DNA of 60,766 nt from Aestuariibius sp. HNIBRBA575 (GTDB taxonomy: Bacteria; Pseudomonadota; Alphaproteobacteria; Rhodobacterales; Rhodobacteraceae). Below are positions 44,910-54,313 of the stretch, piece after piece. The position numbers and the translations under genes were made by a program. The first letter of the stretch is position 1. The number at the start of each line of letters is the position of its first letter. The stretch spans positions 1-60,766 of the forward strand of contig NZ_CP162416.1 of the NCBI RefSeq assembly GCF_040932005.1. Direction: 5' to 3'. The notes beneath the pieces were generated by a model, which was given only the letters and a program-made list of their open reading frames with translations, was not told where the DNA came from and did no database searches.

Positions 44910-45769
44910 CACCACAACCTCAACTGCGCCGCAGTCAAAGTAACCTTGGATTGTTCATGGGCAAATCCGCCCGAACGGCGGTACTGGTCATTGCCTCAAT
45001 ATGGGTGCTTGGACCGATCCTGTTCATGGTCATCGCATCGTTTAAATCCGTACCGGAATTCTTTGTGAACCCCTTTGGCCTGCCTGCGCAATGGCGGGTC
45101 GAAAACTATAGCCGTGCTTGGACCGATGCCCAATTGTCATTGACGCTGCCCAACACCATCATCGTCACCACGATCGCCGTTTTGGTCAGCACCGTTTTGG
45201 CAACCATGATCGCCTATGGTCTTAGTCGAAAATCCAAAAAATTTGCCATGGGACTATATACGCTTTTTGTGGCGGGTTTGCTGGTGCCTGTGCATGCGAT
45301 CATTCTGCCCCTGTTTATCGTGCTTAAAACTGTCGGGCTTTTTGGCACGCTGCTGGCATTGATCGTTCCCTATATCGCCATGGGTCTGCCGTTGGGCGTG
45401 CTGGTCCTGACCCCAATCGCGGCCGCTTTGCCACGTGATCTGATCCACGCCGCACGTATGGACGGCGCAACAGAATGGCAGATTTTCTGGCGTATTGTTG
45501 TCCCACTGATGAAACCGGGCCTCATTTCCGTTGCGATCCTGAACGGTGTTTGGATGTGGAACGAATTCTTTATCCCGCTGATCCTCGCCTTTAAACCAGA
45601 AGTGCAGACCATGCCGGTTGGCATCGTTTCCTTCATCGGTGCGTATTCGACAGAATGGGGGCTGGTGTTCAGTTCGGTTGTTGTTTCAACCTTACCGGTT
45701 GTCATCGCCTATCTGTTGATGACCCGTCAATTCCAATCGGGCCTCACGGCGGGGGCCGTAAAGGGATAA
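44906..45769 (+). CDS. CUT1 ABC transporter permease (MalG-like)
   Basis: Inner-membrane permease of 287 aa; EAA loop IHAARMDGATEWQIFWRIVVP. ATG 44906 has GAAGG directly upstream and overlaps the previous stop (ATGA). Last gene of the importer operon, convergent with the dehalogenase gene 20 bp away. Confidence 0.91.
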   Translation: MTPQPQLRRSQSNLGLFMGKSARTAVLVIASIWVLGPILFMVIASFKSVPEFFVNPFGLPAQWRVENYSRAWTDAQLSLTLPNTIIVTTIAVLVSTVLATMIAYGLSRKSKKFAMGLYTLFVAGLLVPVHAIILPLFIVLKTVGLFGTLLALIVPYIAMGLPLGVLVLTPIAAALPRDLIHAARMDGATEWQIFWRIVVPLMKPGLISVAILNGVWMWNEFFIPLILAFKPEVQTMPVGIVSFIGAYSTEWGLVFSSVVVSTLPVVIAYLLMTRQFQSGLTAGAVKG

Positions 45770-45789
45770 TCGACAACGCGGCGCACCCA

Positions 45790-48700
45790 CTACAAATCTA
45801 GCTCGATGATACCATCGGGGTCAGCAGCGCGGGACTGACAGGTGATAAACGCCGTTTCGCGCTGCGCCTTTGACAGCACAAAGTCACGATGTTCCACCTG
45901 CCCCGCGCCCAGTCCGCATTTGCACACGCCGCAAATCCCATCGGAACATTTCACATCCACATGCACCCCATTTTCAAGCAACACATCCGACGCGGTGCGA
46001 TCCGCAGGGACCTGCAAAACCCGCCCGGATTTCATCAGCTTGATTGAAAAGGCGTGGTTTTCATAATCCGGCATGTCAGGCACGCTGAAATATTCCAGAT
46101 GCCGGTTTTCTTCGGGGAAATCGGATGCCGCATCCATGACCGCCGTCATATAGGCGTCGGCCCCGCAGGTATAAACATGCGCGCCGGGTGTGTATTTCAG
46201 GATCGCATTCAAATGGGCGCGGCTGCCTTCGGATGATACATGCACCTGCACATTTTGCGCCCAGGGCATCGCGGCCAAATCGTCCAGATATCCCATCTGC
46301 GCGCGGGATCGACCCGAATAATGCAACTCAAACGCAGCGCCTTTTGCGTGCAATTCATGGGCCATGGCGATCATCGGCGTGATCCCGATCCCGCCGCCCA
46401 TCAGATAGGTTTTGCTGGCCCCGGCCACCAAGGGGAAATGGTTGATCGGTTTGGACACAAACACCTTGCGTCCCTCTGCGAAAATCCGGTGCAGCAATGC
46501 CGACCCGCCACGACCTGCTTGTTCTTTTAGAACGCCAATCTGATAGGTTGATCTGTCCGCAGGATTGCCCGACATCGAATATTGCCGCAGAAATTCGGGT
46601 GCAACGACAATGTCCAAATGCGCCCCAGCCTGCCATTCGGGCAAATCCGACCCGTCCAAGGCGCGCATCTCATATTTGGTGATCCCCTGCCCCATCGGCT
46701 CGGCTTTGCTGATCACCACCTGCACCACGGGGCTGTCTTCGTGGGTGGCAATTTTATGCGCCAGTCCCTGAATATCCCCCTGTTCCAACCGCGCCTTATA
46801 GGCCTCGGCGGTGATCATTTCCTGATAGGCTTCGATGCCCTTTTCGCGGTCCATCGGATAGGGATACGGATAGGGATGCGGCGCCAGATTGGCCGGATAG
46901 ACCGCCAATGTCTGATCCTCATATTTCAGGTTCAGATCCTTTTGCAGCGACCGTTCATTGACCGGATTGCGCGCCGCGCCATAGCTGCCATCCGCATCAA
47001 TTTCCAAATCCCACCACCACTTTTTCACCGGATTCAACGCGCCCCGGTTCATCACGTCATCCAACTTGGCCAACACGGGGGCTGTCGCTGGCATTTTCAT
47101 CGCGGCCCAGCGAAACGCCCGATCCGCCAGCACGCCTTCTAGGTTCCACGGGCAGGTTTTCATACAGCGCCCGCACATCGCGCCGCCCTCGGTCGAAATC
47201 CGATAGGTGGCGCATTTCTGGCTGTCCGATTTCCAGATTTCATAGCCATTAAACATCAGTTTAGGACCCGCCGTGATGGCCCCTGACGGACATTCGCGCG
47301 CACATTTTTTGCACGAATCACAGAATTTTTGCAGTCCAAAATCAATGGGCAGGTCATGAACCATCGGCAGATCGGTCGTCACCACGCCCGATTTCAATCG
47401 CGGTCCCAGATAGGGGTTCAGGATCACCTCGCCAATGCGGCTGACCTCACCCAAACCGGCCAGCAACAGCAATGGCGGCTGCAACACTTCGCCATCCATC
47501 ACGGTATGTGCTTTGGCTTTGTAGCCGATATTGCGCAATTGCCGCGCGATCACCCCGCCCTGCAGCGAAAACCTAAGATAGGCCCGCATCGACATGGCCA
47601 CGGCGATCCAATCATCGCCCGATGACCCTTCCATTGTGTCAAAACCCTGATCCACGATCATCGAAATCGCCTGATCATGGGGCGGGTCAATTTCCTGTCC
47701 CGCCGCATCATGCGAATACCATGTCCAATCCGGGCACCGCGAAATGCCCACGGCATCCACGCCTAGGAAATAGCTGGCGGCCTTAACCAGATCATGGGCT
47801 TTTTGCGGTGAAATGCGGCTCTGTTCCACCTCAACTTCGCCATCTTGCAACAACACAAACGCCCCAAGCGCGCGACGCTGCGCCATCGACGGCGCGGATT
47901 TTCGCACGTAATGCCCGCCTTTGGCCTTATCCTGTAGCGGCTTGCCCATGTCGCCAAACAAGGCGCGGCTGAACATATCGGTACGTTTAGGCACACGCGG
48001 CACACGGGGTTCGTCGATAAACGTGGTCGGGCTCTGGACTCGTTTTAGGGTCTCAAACGGATGAGCGCCCATGGCAAAATCACGCTGCGCAAACGGGGCC
48101 TTGTGCTGGGATCGCGGCAGTTCGGCTAATGGCAGATCTGCGGACAAATCCATCGATGTTGTCACCGCAGCAATCCCAAAGCGCGCGCCCAAATACGGGG
48201 CAACCACCTGACCGTTTTGCACCATCGCCAAACCTGACGCGACCGCCAATGTGTTCAGGTCCACATCCGAAGTGGTCGCCGTATGCGCGCGGGCCTCAAA
48301 TCCTAACAAACGGATGTAATTGGCGATGACGGCCGCAGTTTCCGCCGCCAACAAAGCCGACCGATGCGCCGTCGCCCCCATGATCCAATCCGCCCCCGGT
48401 TCAGACGCAACTGGGTCCCGTGGATGTTCATAAAGAAACACAATTGCGTTTTTATGCCCGTCAATCGTGGTGGGCGGGGCTGACATGGATTCCTTTAAAT
48501 CGGCCATGATCATATCGATGCCAGAGGCAAATGTTTTGGTCTGTCGTGTCTGTAGCTCGACCGCCAGCCGGTCGATATCTGGATTGCGATACGGGGTTTC
48601 AAGCCGCGCCAGATCGGGGATTTCGCATACCCCAACCATAGAAGCATCCGCAAAGTAACCGAATGATTTTAAATGATTAGATCGCTCGATCACGTCCTCA

Positions 48701-48933
48701 GGCACCTGCGATTTTGCCCGGTTCACCATGCCGTCGCGGATCGCGTCCAGCATCGCCATATGATCGCCCATCGCATTCACGATGGATGTTGGCCGCTCTG
48801 GGATGTGAAACCGCAATGGATCAAATGACGGCACGTTCAACAGGTCAACCGCCCCATGGCGTTTCAATATCTCAAGCGAAAACGGCCCCAGATGCATCGC
48901 CCGTTCTTTGCCTGTCGAAAACCGTGCGCCCAT
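45790..48933 (-). CDS. Self-sufficient reductive dehalogenase (RdhA fused to PDR-type reductase)
   Basis: Fusion of 1047 aa resembling the NpRdhA/BhbA catabolic class that reductively dehalogenates halophenolic compounds in aerobes. About residues 1-330: degenerate copy of the cobalamin-binding fold; 340-530: second, catalytic-type copy (YFLGVDAVGISRCPDWTWYS); 538-594: two 4Fe-4S sites (C538, C541, C544, C548; C574, C587, C590, C594). About 730-1047: phthalate-dioxygenase-reductase-like module with RQYSMSG (flavin), GGGIGITPM (NAD) and plant-type 2Fe-2S C996, C1001, C1004, C1032. There is no Tat signal, so it is cytoplasmic and not respiratory. Cobalamin genes are absent here. ATG 48933 has AGGTG upstream. 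Substrate unknown. Confidence 0.88.
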   Translation of the reverse strand: MGARFSTGKERAMHLGPFSLEILKRHGAVDLLNVPSFDPLRFHIPERPTSIVNAMGDHMAMLDAIRDGMVNRAKSQVPEDVIERSNHLKSFGYFADASMVGVCEIPDLARLETPYRNPDIDRLAVELQTRQTKTFASGIDMIMADLKESMSAPPTTIDGHKNAIVFLYEHPRDPVASEPGADWIMGATAHRSALLAAETAAVIANYIRLLGFEARAHTATTSDVDLNTLAVASGLAMVQNGQVVAPYLGARFGIAAVTTSMDLSADLPLAELPRSQHKAPFAQRDFAMGAHPFETLKRVQSPTTFIDEPRVPRVPKRTDMFSRALFGDMGKPLQDKAKGGHYVRKSAPSMAQRRALGAFVLLQDGEVEVEQSRISPQKAHDLVKAASYFLGVDAVGISRCPDWTWYSHDAAGQEIDPPHDQAISMIVDQGFDTMEGSSGDDWIAVAMSMRAYLRFSLQGGVIARQLRNIGYKAKAHTVMDGEVLQPPLLLLAGLGEVSRIGEVILNPYLGPRLKSGVVTTDLPMVHDLPIDFGLQKFCDSCKKCARECPSGAITAGPKLMFNGYEIWKSDSQKCATYRISTEGGAMCGRCMKTCPWNLEGVLADRAFRWAAMKMPATAPVLAKLDDVMNRGALNPVKKWWWDLEIDADGSYGAARNPVNERSLQKDLNLKYEDQTLAVYPANLAPHPYPYPYPMDREKGIEAYQEMITAEAYKARLEQGDIQGLAHKIATHEDSPVVQVVISKAEPMGQGITKYEMRALDGSDLPEWQAGAHLDIVVAPEFLRQYSMSGNPADRSTYQIGVLKEQAGRGGSALLHRIFAEGRKVFVSKPINHFPLVAGASKTYLMGGGIGITPMIAMAHELHAKGAAFELHYSGRSRAQMGYLDDLAAMPWAQNVQVHVSSEGSRAHLNAILKYTPGAHVYTCGADAYMTAVMDAASDFPEENRHLEYFSVPDMPDYENHAFSIKLMKSGRVLQVPADRTASDVLLENGVHVDVKCSDGICGVCKCGLGAGQVEHRDFVLSKAQRETAFITCQSRAADPDGIIELDL

Positions 48934-48952
48934 GCATCACCTGTGCTGATTG

Positions 48953-48973
48953 AATTAGTAAACCTTGCTAATT
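48953..48973. promoter_or_regulatory. MarR-type operator between rdhA and marR
   Basis: Pseudo-palindrome of 9-nt arms (AATTAGTAA and TTGCTAATT, one mismatch) around ACC, in the 101-bp divergent spacer. Size and symmetry suit a MarR dimer, and the position would let it control both genes. Confidence 0.6.
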
Positions 48974-49034
48974 ATCATCACTGCGCATTAAACTGTCAAT
49001 GTGTTAACCCCCAACCCCCATTCAGGAGCCGGAC

Positions 49035-49493
49035 GTGACAGAAACCAAGGACGATTACGCGTTGCATCAGGGGCTGGGGTATCGGCTGAGCCGATTGTCC
49101 AAACACGTCCAAAACCGGTTAGAAACGGCGCTGGCCCCGCATGGGATCACCCGGCTGCGTTGGTGTGTTTTATCTGGGATTGGGCTTGAAAATGTCACGA
49201 CGCCCTCGGACATCGCGGACTATATCGGCATCACCCGACAGGCCGCATCGCGGCTGTTGGTGCAGATGCGCAAAGACGGGTTGATTGATCAGGCCCTGAC
49301 CGAAACAGATGGCCGATCCCGTCACCTCAGCTTAACCCCTCTGGGGCAGGACAAGCTGGACCTGTGTCACCCGATCGTGCGCGAAAACCAAGCGCATTTC
49401 AGTGACAAACTTAGCCCAAAACAGCATTTGTTACTAGATGAATTACTGGCCGCATTGTTGGTTGGGGAAACCAAACCACTGGATCGGTTTTAA
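49035..49493 (+). CDS. MarR-family regulator of the dehalogenase gene
   Basis: Winged-helix regulator of 152 aa starting at GTG 49035 (AGGAG upstream). Visible: DIADYIGITRQAASRLLVQMRKDGLI recognition region and the wing TETDGRSRHLSLTPLGQ. MarR proteins commonly bind small phenolic ligands, which fits control of a halophenol dehalogenase from the shared spacer (inference). Convergent with the nos operon. Confidence 0.88.
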   Translation: MTETKDDYALHQGLGYRLSRLSKHVQNRLETALAPHGITRLRWCVLSGIGLENVTTPSDIADYIGITRQAASRLLVQMRKDGLIDQALTETDGRSRHLSLTPLGQDKLDLCHPIVRENQAHFSDKLSPKQHLLLDELLAALLVGETKPLDRF

Positions 49494-49504
49494 GAATTCG
49501 CCAC

Positions 49505-49540
49505 AAAAAACCCTGCCCATCCGCATCCGGACAGGCAGGG
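49505..49540 (-). terminator. Rho-independent terminator of the nos operon
   Basis: On the minus strand CCCTGCC pairs with GGCAGGG (49534-49540 with 49511-49517), the loop contains a smaller TCC/GGA pairing, and six T residues follow (AAAAAA at 49505-49510 on the plus strand). It lies 18 bp after the cytochrome c stop. Confidence 0.85.
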
Positions 49541-49558
49541 CAAATCGCATCCGATGTT

Positions 49559-49945
49559 TTATTCGAATGTCGCCAGATAGGCGATCACATCTGCAATATC
49601 CCCTTCGCGGCGCAGGCCAGCAAAGGACATTTTTGTGCCCGGAACCAGCGCGCTGGGATCGGTCAAAAACGCGGTCAGCGTTTCGGCGTCCCAGACCATC
49701 CCACCTTCGGCAGCGGCCAGCATTTCGTCAGAATAGCTGAAATCAGCGGCCAAGCCTGGCGCCGCGCCAACCACGCCGTTCAACACTGGGCCCACTTTGT
49801 TGCGGGCGTCTTCGCCCACAGCGTGGCAGGCCTTGCAACGGTTGAACACACGGCGACCCGCATCGGCATCACCGTTTGCATAAACAGGCACAGAAAAGGA
49901 CGTTGCCACAACAGCGCCAAGCGCCAGAATTTTCGATTTGATCAT
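49559..49945 (-). CDS. Class I cytochrome c, last gene of the nos operon
   Basis: Periplasmic monohaem cytochrome of 128 aa: Sec signal ending VPVYANGDA, haem site CKACH, GPVLNGVVG loop and axial Met in VPGTKMSFAGL. It is of the cytochrome c550/c552 type and, 11 bp after the nosX gene, is a likely electron donor to NosZ (inference). A strong terminator follows. Confidence 0.9.
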   Translation of the reverse strand: MIKSKILALGAVVATSFSVPVYANGDADAGRRVFNRCKACHAVGEDARNKVGPVLNGVVGAAPGLAADFSYSDEMLAAAEGGMVWDAETLTAFLTDPSALVPGTKMSFAGLRREGDIADVIAYLATFE

Positions 49946-49956
49946 TTGTTTGCCTT

Positions 49957-50841
49957 TCAGAATGACATTATTTTTTCAACATGCGCATGCGGGAACAGTT
50001 GAAGAATTGACCTAACTTGTGAAGGTTCTGCCATGCATATAGTGGTGGATAATCCGTCTGCCAACATGGCCGAGGGCGCCGATATCGAAACGAGCTGATT
50101 TACCGCAGGGGTCCCGTTTGGATGGAAAATATGCGCCATGTCCGATCCAAAGGATGGCATCGGCGCTGACGTGGCCAAGGCCCGGTCCCGCAGGGTGATC
50201 CGCTGAATGATCTGCCCCTCTGGATCAGCAATACCGACCTGCCAATCCGACCCGTTTTCATGCCCCCCAATTGCGGCCACTTCGCCCATATCGATCAGAA
50301 TATTTTGCAACCCCATCCCGCGCAGCAATGTGGCGATCTGATCTGTCACCGCGCCTTGGGCGATGCCGTTCAGTGTCATCGCCATGCCGGGACGTTCAAA
50401 CACCACCCTTTGGGTGTCAAAACGCAGATGCGACCAACCGACCGGCCCATTGGCCGCGTCCAGACCCGCGCGCGCCTGCCAGACCGGCTGAATGGTTGGA
50501 TCAAACGCCCCATCTGACGCATCATGCAACGCGCCAGACAGGCTGAGCACCCCAAGCAATTCAGGCGCAGGATGATCTAAAACACCGGTCGTGTTCAGCT
50601 GCATAATCTGCGAATTGGGGCGGTATAGACTATAGATCAGCTCTAGTCGTAGCAATTCCGCCTCAACCTGATCAAAGATCGGTTGCGCTTGGATTTGGCT
50701 CAGCCCCACGATGTGCAGACTGGCCGGCGCACCTAAGGCGCTGCCCCGCCAAATGGCCACATCCGCCTGCCCCGCCATTGCAGGCACAGCCAAAGTTGAC
50801 GCGGACATCGCAAGGAACCGACGACGGTTGATAATGGTCAT
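49957..50841 (-). CDS. nosX: FAD:protein FMN transferase (ApbE-like)
   Basis: Periplasmic flavinyltransferase of 294 aa that attaches FMN covalently to a Thr of NosR. Twin-arginine-like signal NRRRFLAMSASTLAVPAMA; ApbE motifs IYSLYRPNSQIMQLN, GAVTDQIATLLRGMGLQNILIDMGE and SAPSAMLADGLSTTI. Its target motif SGATVT is present in NosR here. It overlaps nosL by 4 bp. Confidence 0.92.
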   Translation of the reverse strand: MTIINRRRFLAMSASTLAVPAMAGQADVAIWRGSALGAPASLHIVGLSQIQAQPIFDQVEAELLRLELIYSLYRPNSQIMQLNTTGVLDHPAPELLGVLSLSGALHDASDGAFDPTIQPVWQARAGLDAANGPVGWSHLRFDTQRVVFERPGMAMTLNGIAQGAVTDQIATLLRGMGLQNILIDMGEVAAIGGHENGSDWQVGIADPEGQIIQRITLRDRALATSAPMPSFGSDMAHIFHPNGTPAVNQLVSISAPSAMLADGLSTTICMAEPSQVRSILQLFPHAHVEKIMSF

Positions 50842-51356
50842 AGGGGGGTCTCCAATGGGGCGTCCAGATCAACGGGGCCTAACACGGCATCCTCTGGAAT
50901 ATCAGCTAGGGCATGCAGCTGTCCGCCATATTGATCGATGAAACCTTGGGCCGATTGCGCATCAGAAAACGGCACTATTTCAGGCGCCCCCATGCCCCCC
51001 GCCACATTCGATCCAACCACATAAACGGCCTGTTCCGCATCGATCCAGTTTTCCGCCCCCGGATAGCGCCAACTGTCAGCCATGCCCATATCACTGACAT
51101 AGATGGCCTCCATATCCGCGACCCGTTCCGGGCTTTTGACATAGGTCACCAGATCGCGCACTTGGGCAAAAAACAGCGGGCTTGGGTGGCCTTCTAGATG
51201 GATCTGCCCTTTGGGACCGCCATGTTCCAGAACGTTCATCTGGCAAAAATGGCTTAACGCGGCCTCGGTCATGGCGACCGGGGCGGGCGGCGCTGTGGCG
51301 ACCTCTTCTTTGCAGGCGATCAGCGCGCAGCAGGCAATCAGGATCAGCGGCTTCAT
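50838..51356 (-). CDS. nosL: NosL copper chaperone lipoprotein
   Basis: Outer-membrane or periplasmic lipoprotein of 172 aa with lipobox ALIAC (Cys at about residue 15). CQMNV supplies the Cu(I)-binding Cys and Met residues. NosL delivers copper for the CuZ site of NosZ. ATG 51356 overlaps the nosY stop by 4 bp; the frame continues upstream to 51638 only as shadow sequence inside nosY. Confidence 0.93.
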   Translation of the reverse strand: MKPLILIACCALIACKEEVATAPPAPVAMTEAALSHFCQMNVLEHGGPKGQIHLEGHPSPLFFAQVRDLVTYVKSPERVADMEAIYVSDMGMADSWRYPGAENWIDAEQAVYVVGSNVAGGMGAPEIVPFSDAQSAQGFIDQYGGQLHALADIPEDAVLGPVDLDAPLETPL

Positions 51357-52174
51357 GGTTCGACCTTTCGGAACGCGAAATGCGCCGTGGCAAATGACAA
51401 AATCGGCCAGACCAACAGCGATGCCGGAGCAACCCAAAACGGCAAGGTGCGCGCGGCCCCGGCCATCCCGGTTGTCATGGCAACCCCGTCTGACGCGGCG
51501 ATGTTCCAAACCCGGAACGCATCCGCAGGATTGGCCACCAACAGCCACGGGAATACGGATTTGGTAAAGGTGCCGCCTTGATCCATGACAACTGCGCCCA
51601 GCAATCCCAGATCGAACAACACCACAAAGACCAGCCAAATGCCCGCCGCCATGCCTGCCGCCGCCGTGGCCCCATTGGCCAGCGCCGAGACCAGATAACC
51701 CAGCGATAAAAACACCGCCCCCAACAGGATCGAGGTCAGGATTAAGCGCAGCAATGCCAGCAAACTTTCAGAGCCTGCGCCGCCCAAAAACGCCGCAACC
51801 GCGCCTGCACTGCCAAAGCCAACGATCATCGCAATCGACAGGGCAAACAGATGCGCGCAGAATTTACCCAACAGGATTTCGCCCCGCCCCGCCGGATAGG
51901 TCAGCAGCAACGCCAGCGATCCCCGGTCGGCTTCGCCCGCGATGGCATCAAAGGAAATCATCAACGCCAAAAGCGGCGCCAGATAAACGGACAGCGTCGT
52001 CATCGACGCGACAGACACCGTTAACATATCCACGCCCAGCGACCCGGTTGGGGCGGACCCGGCAAAGGTCAGCGCCAGTGCAAACAGCACCATGATCAAC
52101 GTGGCGGTGAACAGCCAGAAATTGCGGCGCAGGATCAGGATTTCAGCGCGGGTGATGGCCAGAAAACGGGTCAT
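51353..52174 (-). CDS. nosY: NosY ABC-type permease
   Basis: Inner-membrane protein of 273 aa with six helices (FLAITRAEILILRRNFWLF start; TYPAGRGEILLGKF motif). Partner of the NosF ATPase and NosD in copper-site maturation of NosZ. Overlaps nosF and nosL by 4 bp each. Confidence 0.93.
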   Translation of the reverse strand: MTRFLAITRAEILILRRNFWLFTATLIMVLFALALTFAGSAPTGSLGVDMLTVSVASMTTLSVYLAPLLALMISFDAIAGEADRGSLALLLTYPAGRGEILLGKFCAHLFALSIAMIVGFGSAGAVAAFLGGAGSESLLALLRLILTSILLGAVFLSLGYLVSALANGATAAAGMAAGIWLVFVVLFDLGLLGAVVMDQGGTFTKSVFPWLLVANPADAFRVWNIAASDGVAMTTGMAGAARTLPFWVAPASLLVWPILSFATAHFAFRKVEP

Positions 52175-53064
52175 TGCGCGTCTCCTTTTGCGTAATGGTG
52201 ATAGAGATCATCCAGCCTCGGCGGGATCACATCCAGATCACAGATCACGTCCCCCAAATCGGCAATCCGACGCAGATGCTGCATCTTTTCGCTGGCGGGA
52301 CATTTGATTTCGACCGACGCGCCGTTGATCCGCGTGCCGCCCATTTGCGCGGCGATCTGGTCGGCGTTGGTTTGGGTTTCAAACCGCAGCCGGATCGGCA
52401 ACCCGGCCCGAATGGACAGATTTGACAACGTGTCATCCGCCACTTTCACGCCTTTGCGCAGAATGGCGATGCGGTCGGTGCGGGCTTCGACTTCGGTCAG
52501 GGCGTGGGACGCAATCACAATGGCGGTCCCCTGCCCGGCCATTTCGTCGATGATGTCATACAGGTCCTGGCGCGAAATCGGATCCAGCCCGCTAGTCGGT
52601 TCATCGAGCAGCGCCAATTTCGGCCGCCCCAGCAGCATTTGCGCCAATCCCAGACGTTGCCGCATGCCTTTGGAATAGGTGCCAATCCGGCGATCCATGG
52701 CATCCGCCAACCCCACACGATCCAACAATTGCGCTATGTTAGCCTCTGATTTTTCCAATCGCGCAAACACGTTTAGCTGTTCGCGACCGGTCAAAGCTTT
52801 GTGAAAGGACACGGCTTCTGGCAAGAAAGCAATGTTGCGCCGCGCCGCCCCCGATCCGGGACGCGCACCGGCGATGTCCACCTGCCCGCCGGATATCCGC
52901 GTCAGGCCCAAAACACATTTGAACAGGGTCGATTTCCCGGCCCCGTTATGGCCCAACAGCGCCACACGTTCCCCCGGCGCGACGTTTAAATCGACGCCTT
53001 GCAGCACCTCTGATTTGCCGCGCATTTTGCGCAGATCGCGGATGGTTAGAGTTGGATTGGTCAT
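52171..53064 (-). CDS. nosF: NosF ATPase
   Basis: ABC ATPase of 297 aa: Walker A GHNGAGKSTLF, signature YSKGMRQRLGLAQ, Walker B LALLDEPTSGLD and switch His in VIASHALTEVE. It drives the NosFY complex that, with NosD, supplies NosZ maturation. Overlaps nosD and nosY by 4 bp each. Confidence 0.93.
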   Translation of the reverse strand: MTNPTLTIRDLRKMRGKSEVLQGVDLNVAPGERVALLGHNGAGKSTLFKCVLGLTRISGGQVDIAGARPGSGAARRNIAFLPEAVSFHKALTGREQLNVFARLEKSEANIAQLLDRVGLADAMDRRIGTYSKGMRQRLGLAQMLLGRPKLALLDEPTSGLDPISRQDLYDIIDEMAGQGTAIVIASHALTEVEARTDRIAILRKGVKVADDTLSNLSIRAGLPIRLRFETQTNADQIAAQMGGTRINGASVEIKCPASEKMQHLRRIADLGDVICDLDVIPPRLDDLYHHYAKGDAQ

Positions 53065-54311
53065 TCTGGCAGCCTTTCCATGGCGGCGGGGGGCGTGGCC
53101 TGCATCAAAGGGCTGGAATCAATCACGCCACCGGGCAGCAGCGCGGGAAACGTGGATTGCGACCAACGCACCAATTGCACAGCGGGCGACCCCAGCAGCA
53201 ATTTGGCGCTAGGTTGGGTCCACAGCACGTGATCCATGCTGTCATTGGGCCGATAAGGTGCATCGCCAATCCCGTTGCCATCCACATCAAAGGCGGTGTT
53301 GTCAGACCAGAAATTGCCGCGCCCGTTTTCGGACCATTCATCCCATTGCGTTGACACATATTTGACCTGCGTGCGATTGCCGACAAAGGCATTGTCCACG
53401 ATCTGATTGTTCTGGCTCCCGGCGGTGAAATGAATGCCGATGCCGCAGCCTTCGAACCAATTGCCGCTAAATTCGTTGCTATGGGCGTTATATAGAAACG
53501 TGCATTTTTCCTGCGCGCCCAGCACCACATTGCCGGTAAACACCGAATGGTTGGCATAATTCAGCATCACGCCATGTTCGCGGTCATTGATCGAAATGTT
53601 GTCCATCACCCGCACCCGCCGCGTGAACATCACCGCATAGCCGAGGTCATTGTTGATCGACAGATTGCCCGACACTTCGGAATCGTCGGCATACATATAA
53701 TGGACGGCAAACCGCAGATCGCGAAATTCGTTATTGGTGAACCGGTTGCGTTTTGAGGAATTCACAAACACACCGTCGCGGCCATATTGAACGAAGTTAT
53801 CGTCCACCACAGCCCCCGGCGCGTTCCACACATAAACGCCATTCCCGCGTGCGTTGACGTGGCGATCTTGGCGGCCTTCGATGTGATTGCCCTGCACCAG
53901 TGCATCCTTAGCACCGTGAATATCAACCCCGTATAGGTTGCCAATCAAGGTGTTGTTCAACACCTGCGGGGCGACGGAAGTTTTGGTCAGCTGAATGCCG
54001 GAATCAATGGTTTCGTGATCCGACCCCGACCCGATAATGGTCAATCCCTGCACCACAATCCCCGGTCCGGTCACGGTAATCACCGATCCTGTGCCGCCGC
54101 CATCAATAATGGCATGGCCCTGCCCGTCCAATGTGACGGGTCGATCCAGAACGATGTTTTCGAAATAGGTTCCGGGCTCCAGCCGAAGGACGTCGCCGTC
54201 CTCCGCCTGAAGCAATGTTTGCGCAATGGCCCCTGCCCGATTGGGCACATCCCATGTTTCGGCCCAAACCGGACCGACCATCAGGGCGCTCATGAACAGG
54301 AACCACCGCAT
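53061..54311 (-). CDS. nosD: NosD periplasmic maturation protein
   Basis: Secreted right-handed beta-helix (CASH domain) protein of 416 aa; signal peptide MRWFLFMSALMVGPVWA. Repeated turns such as VLNNTLIGNLYGVDIHGAKDA and FTGNVVLGAQ make the parallel helix. Required with NosFY for CuZ assembly. It starts 2 bp after the nosZ stop. Confidence 0.93.
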   Translation of the reverse strand: MRWFLFMSALMVGPVWAETWDVPNRAGAIAQTLLQAEDGDVLRLEPGTYFENIVLDRPVTLDGQGHAIIDGGGTGSVITVTGPGIVVQGLTIIGSGSDHETIDSGIQLTKTSVAPQVLNNTLIGNLYGVDIHGAKDALVQGNHIEGRQDRHVNARGNGVYVWNAPGAVVDDNFVQYGRDGVFVNSSKRNRFTNNEFRDLRFAVHYMYADDSEVSGNLSINNDLGYAVMFTRRVRVMDNISINDREHGVMLNYANHSVFTGNVVLGAQEKCTFLYNAHSNEFSGNWFEGCGIGIHFTAGSQNNQIVDNAFVGNRTQVKYVSTQWDEWSENGRGNFWSDNTAFDVDGNGIGDAPYRPNDSMDHVLWTQPSAKLLLGSPAVQLVRWSQSTFPALLPGGVIDSSPLMQATPPAAMERLPE

Positions 54312-54313
54312 GA

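Noticed and set aside
51357..51638. N-terminal extension of the nosL frame
   Set aside because: Lies inside nosY; the lipoprotein signal and lipobox begin at the internal ATG 51356.
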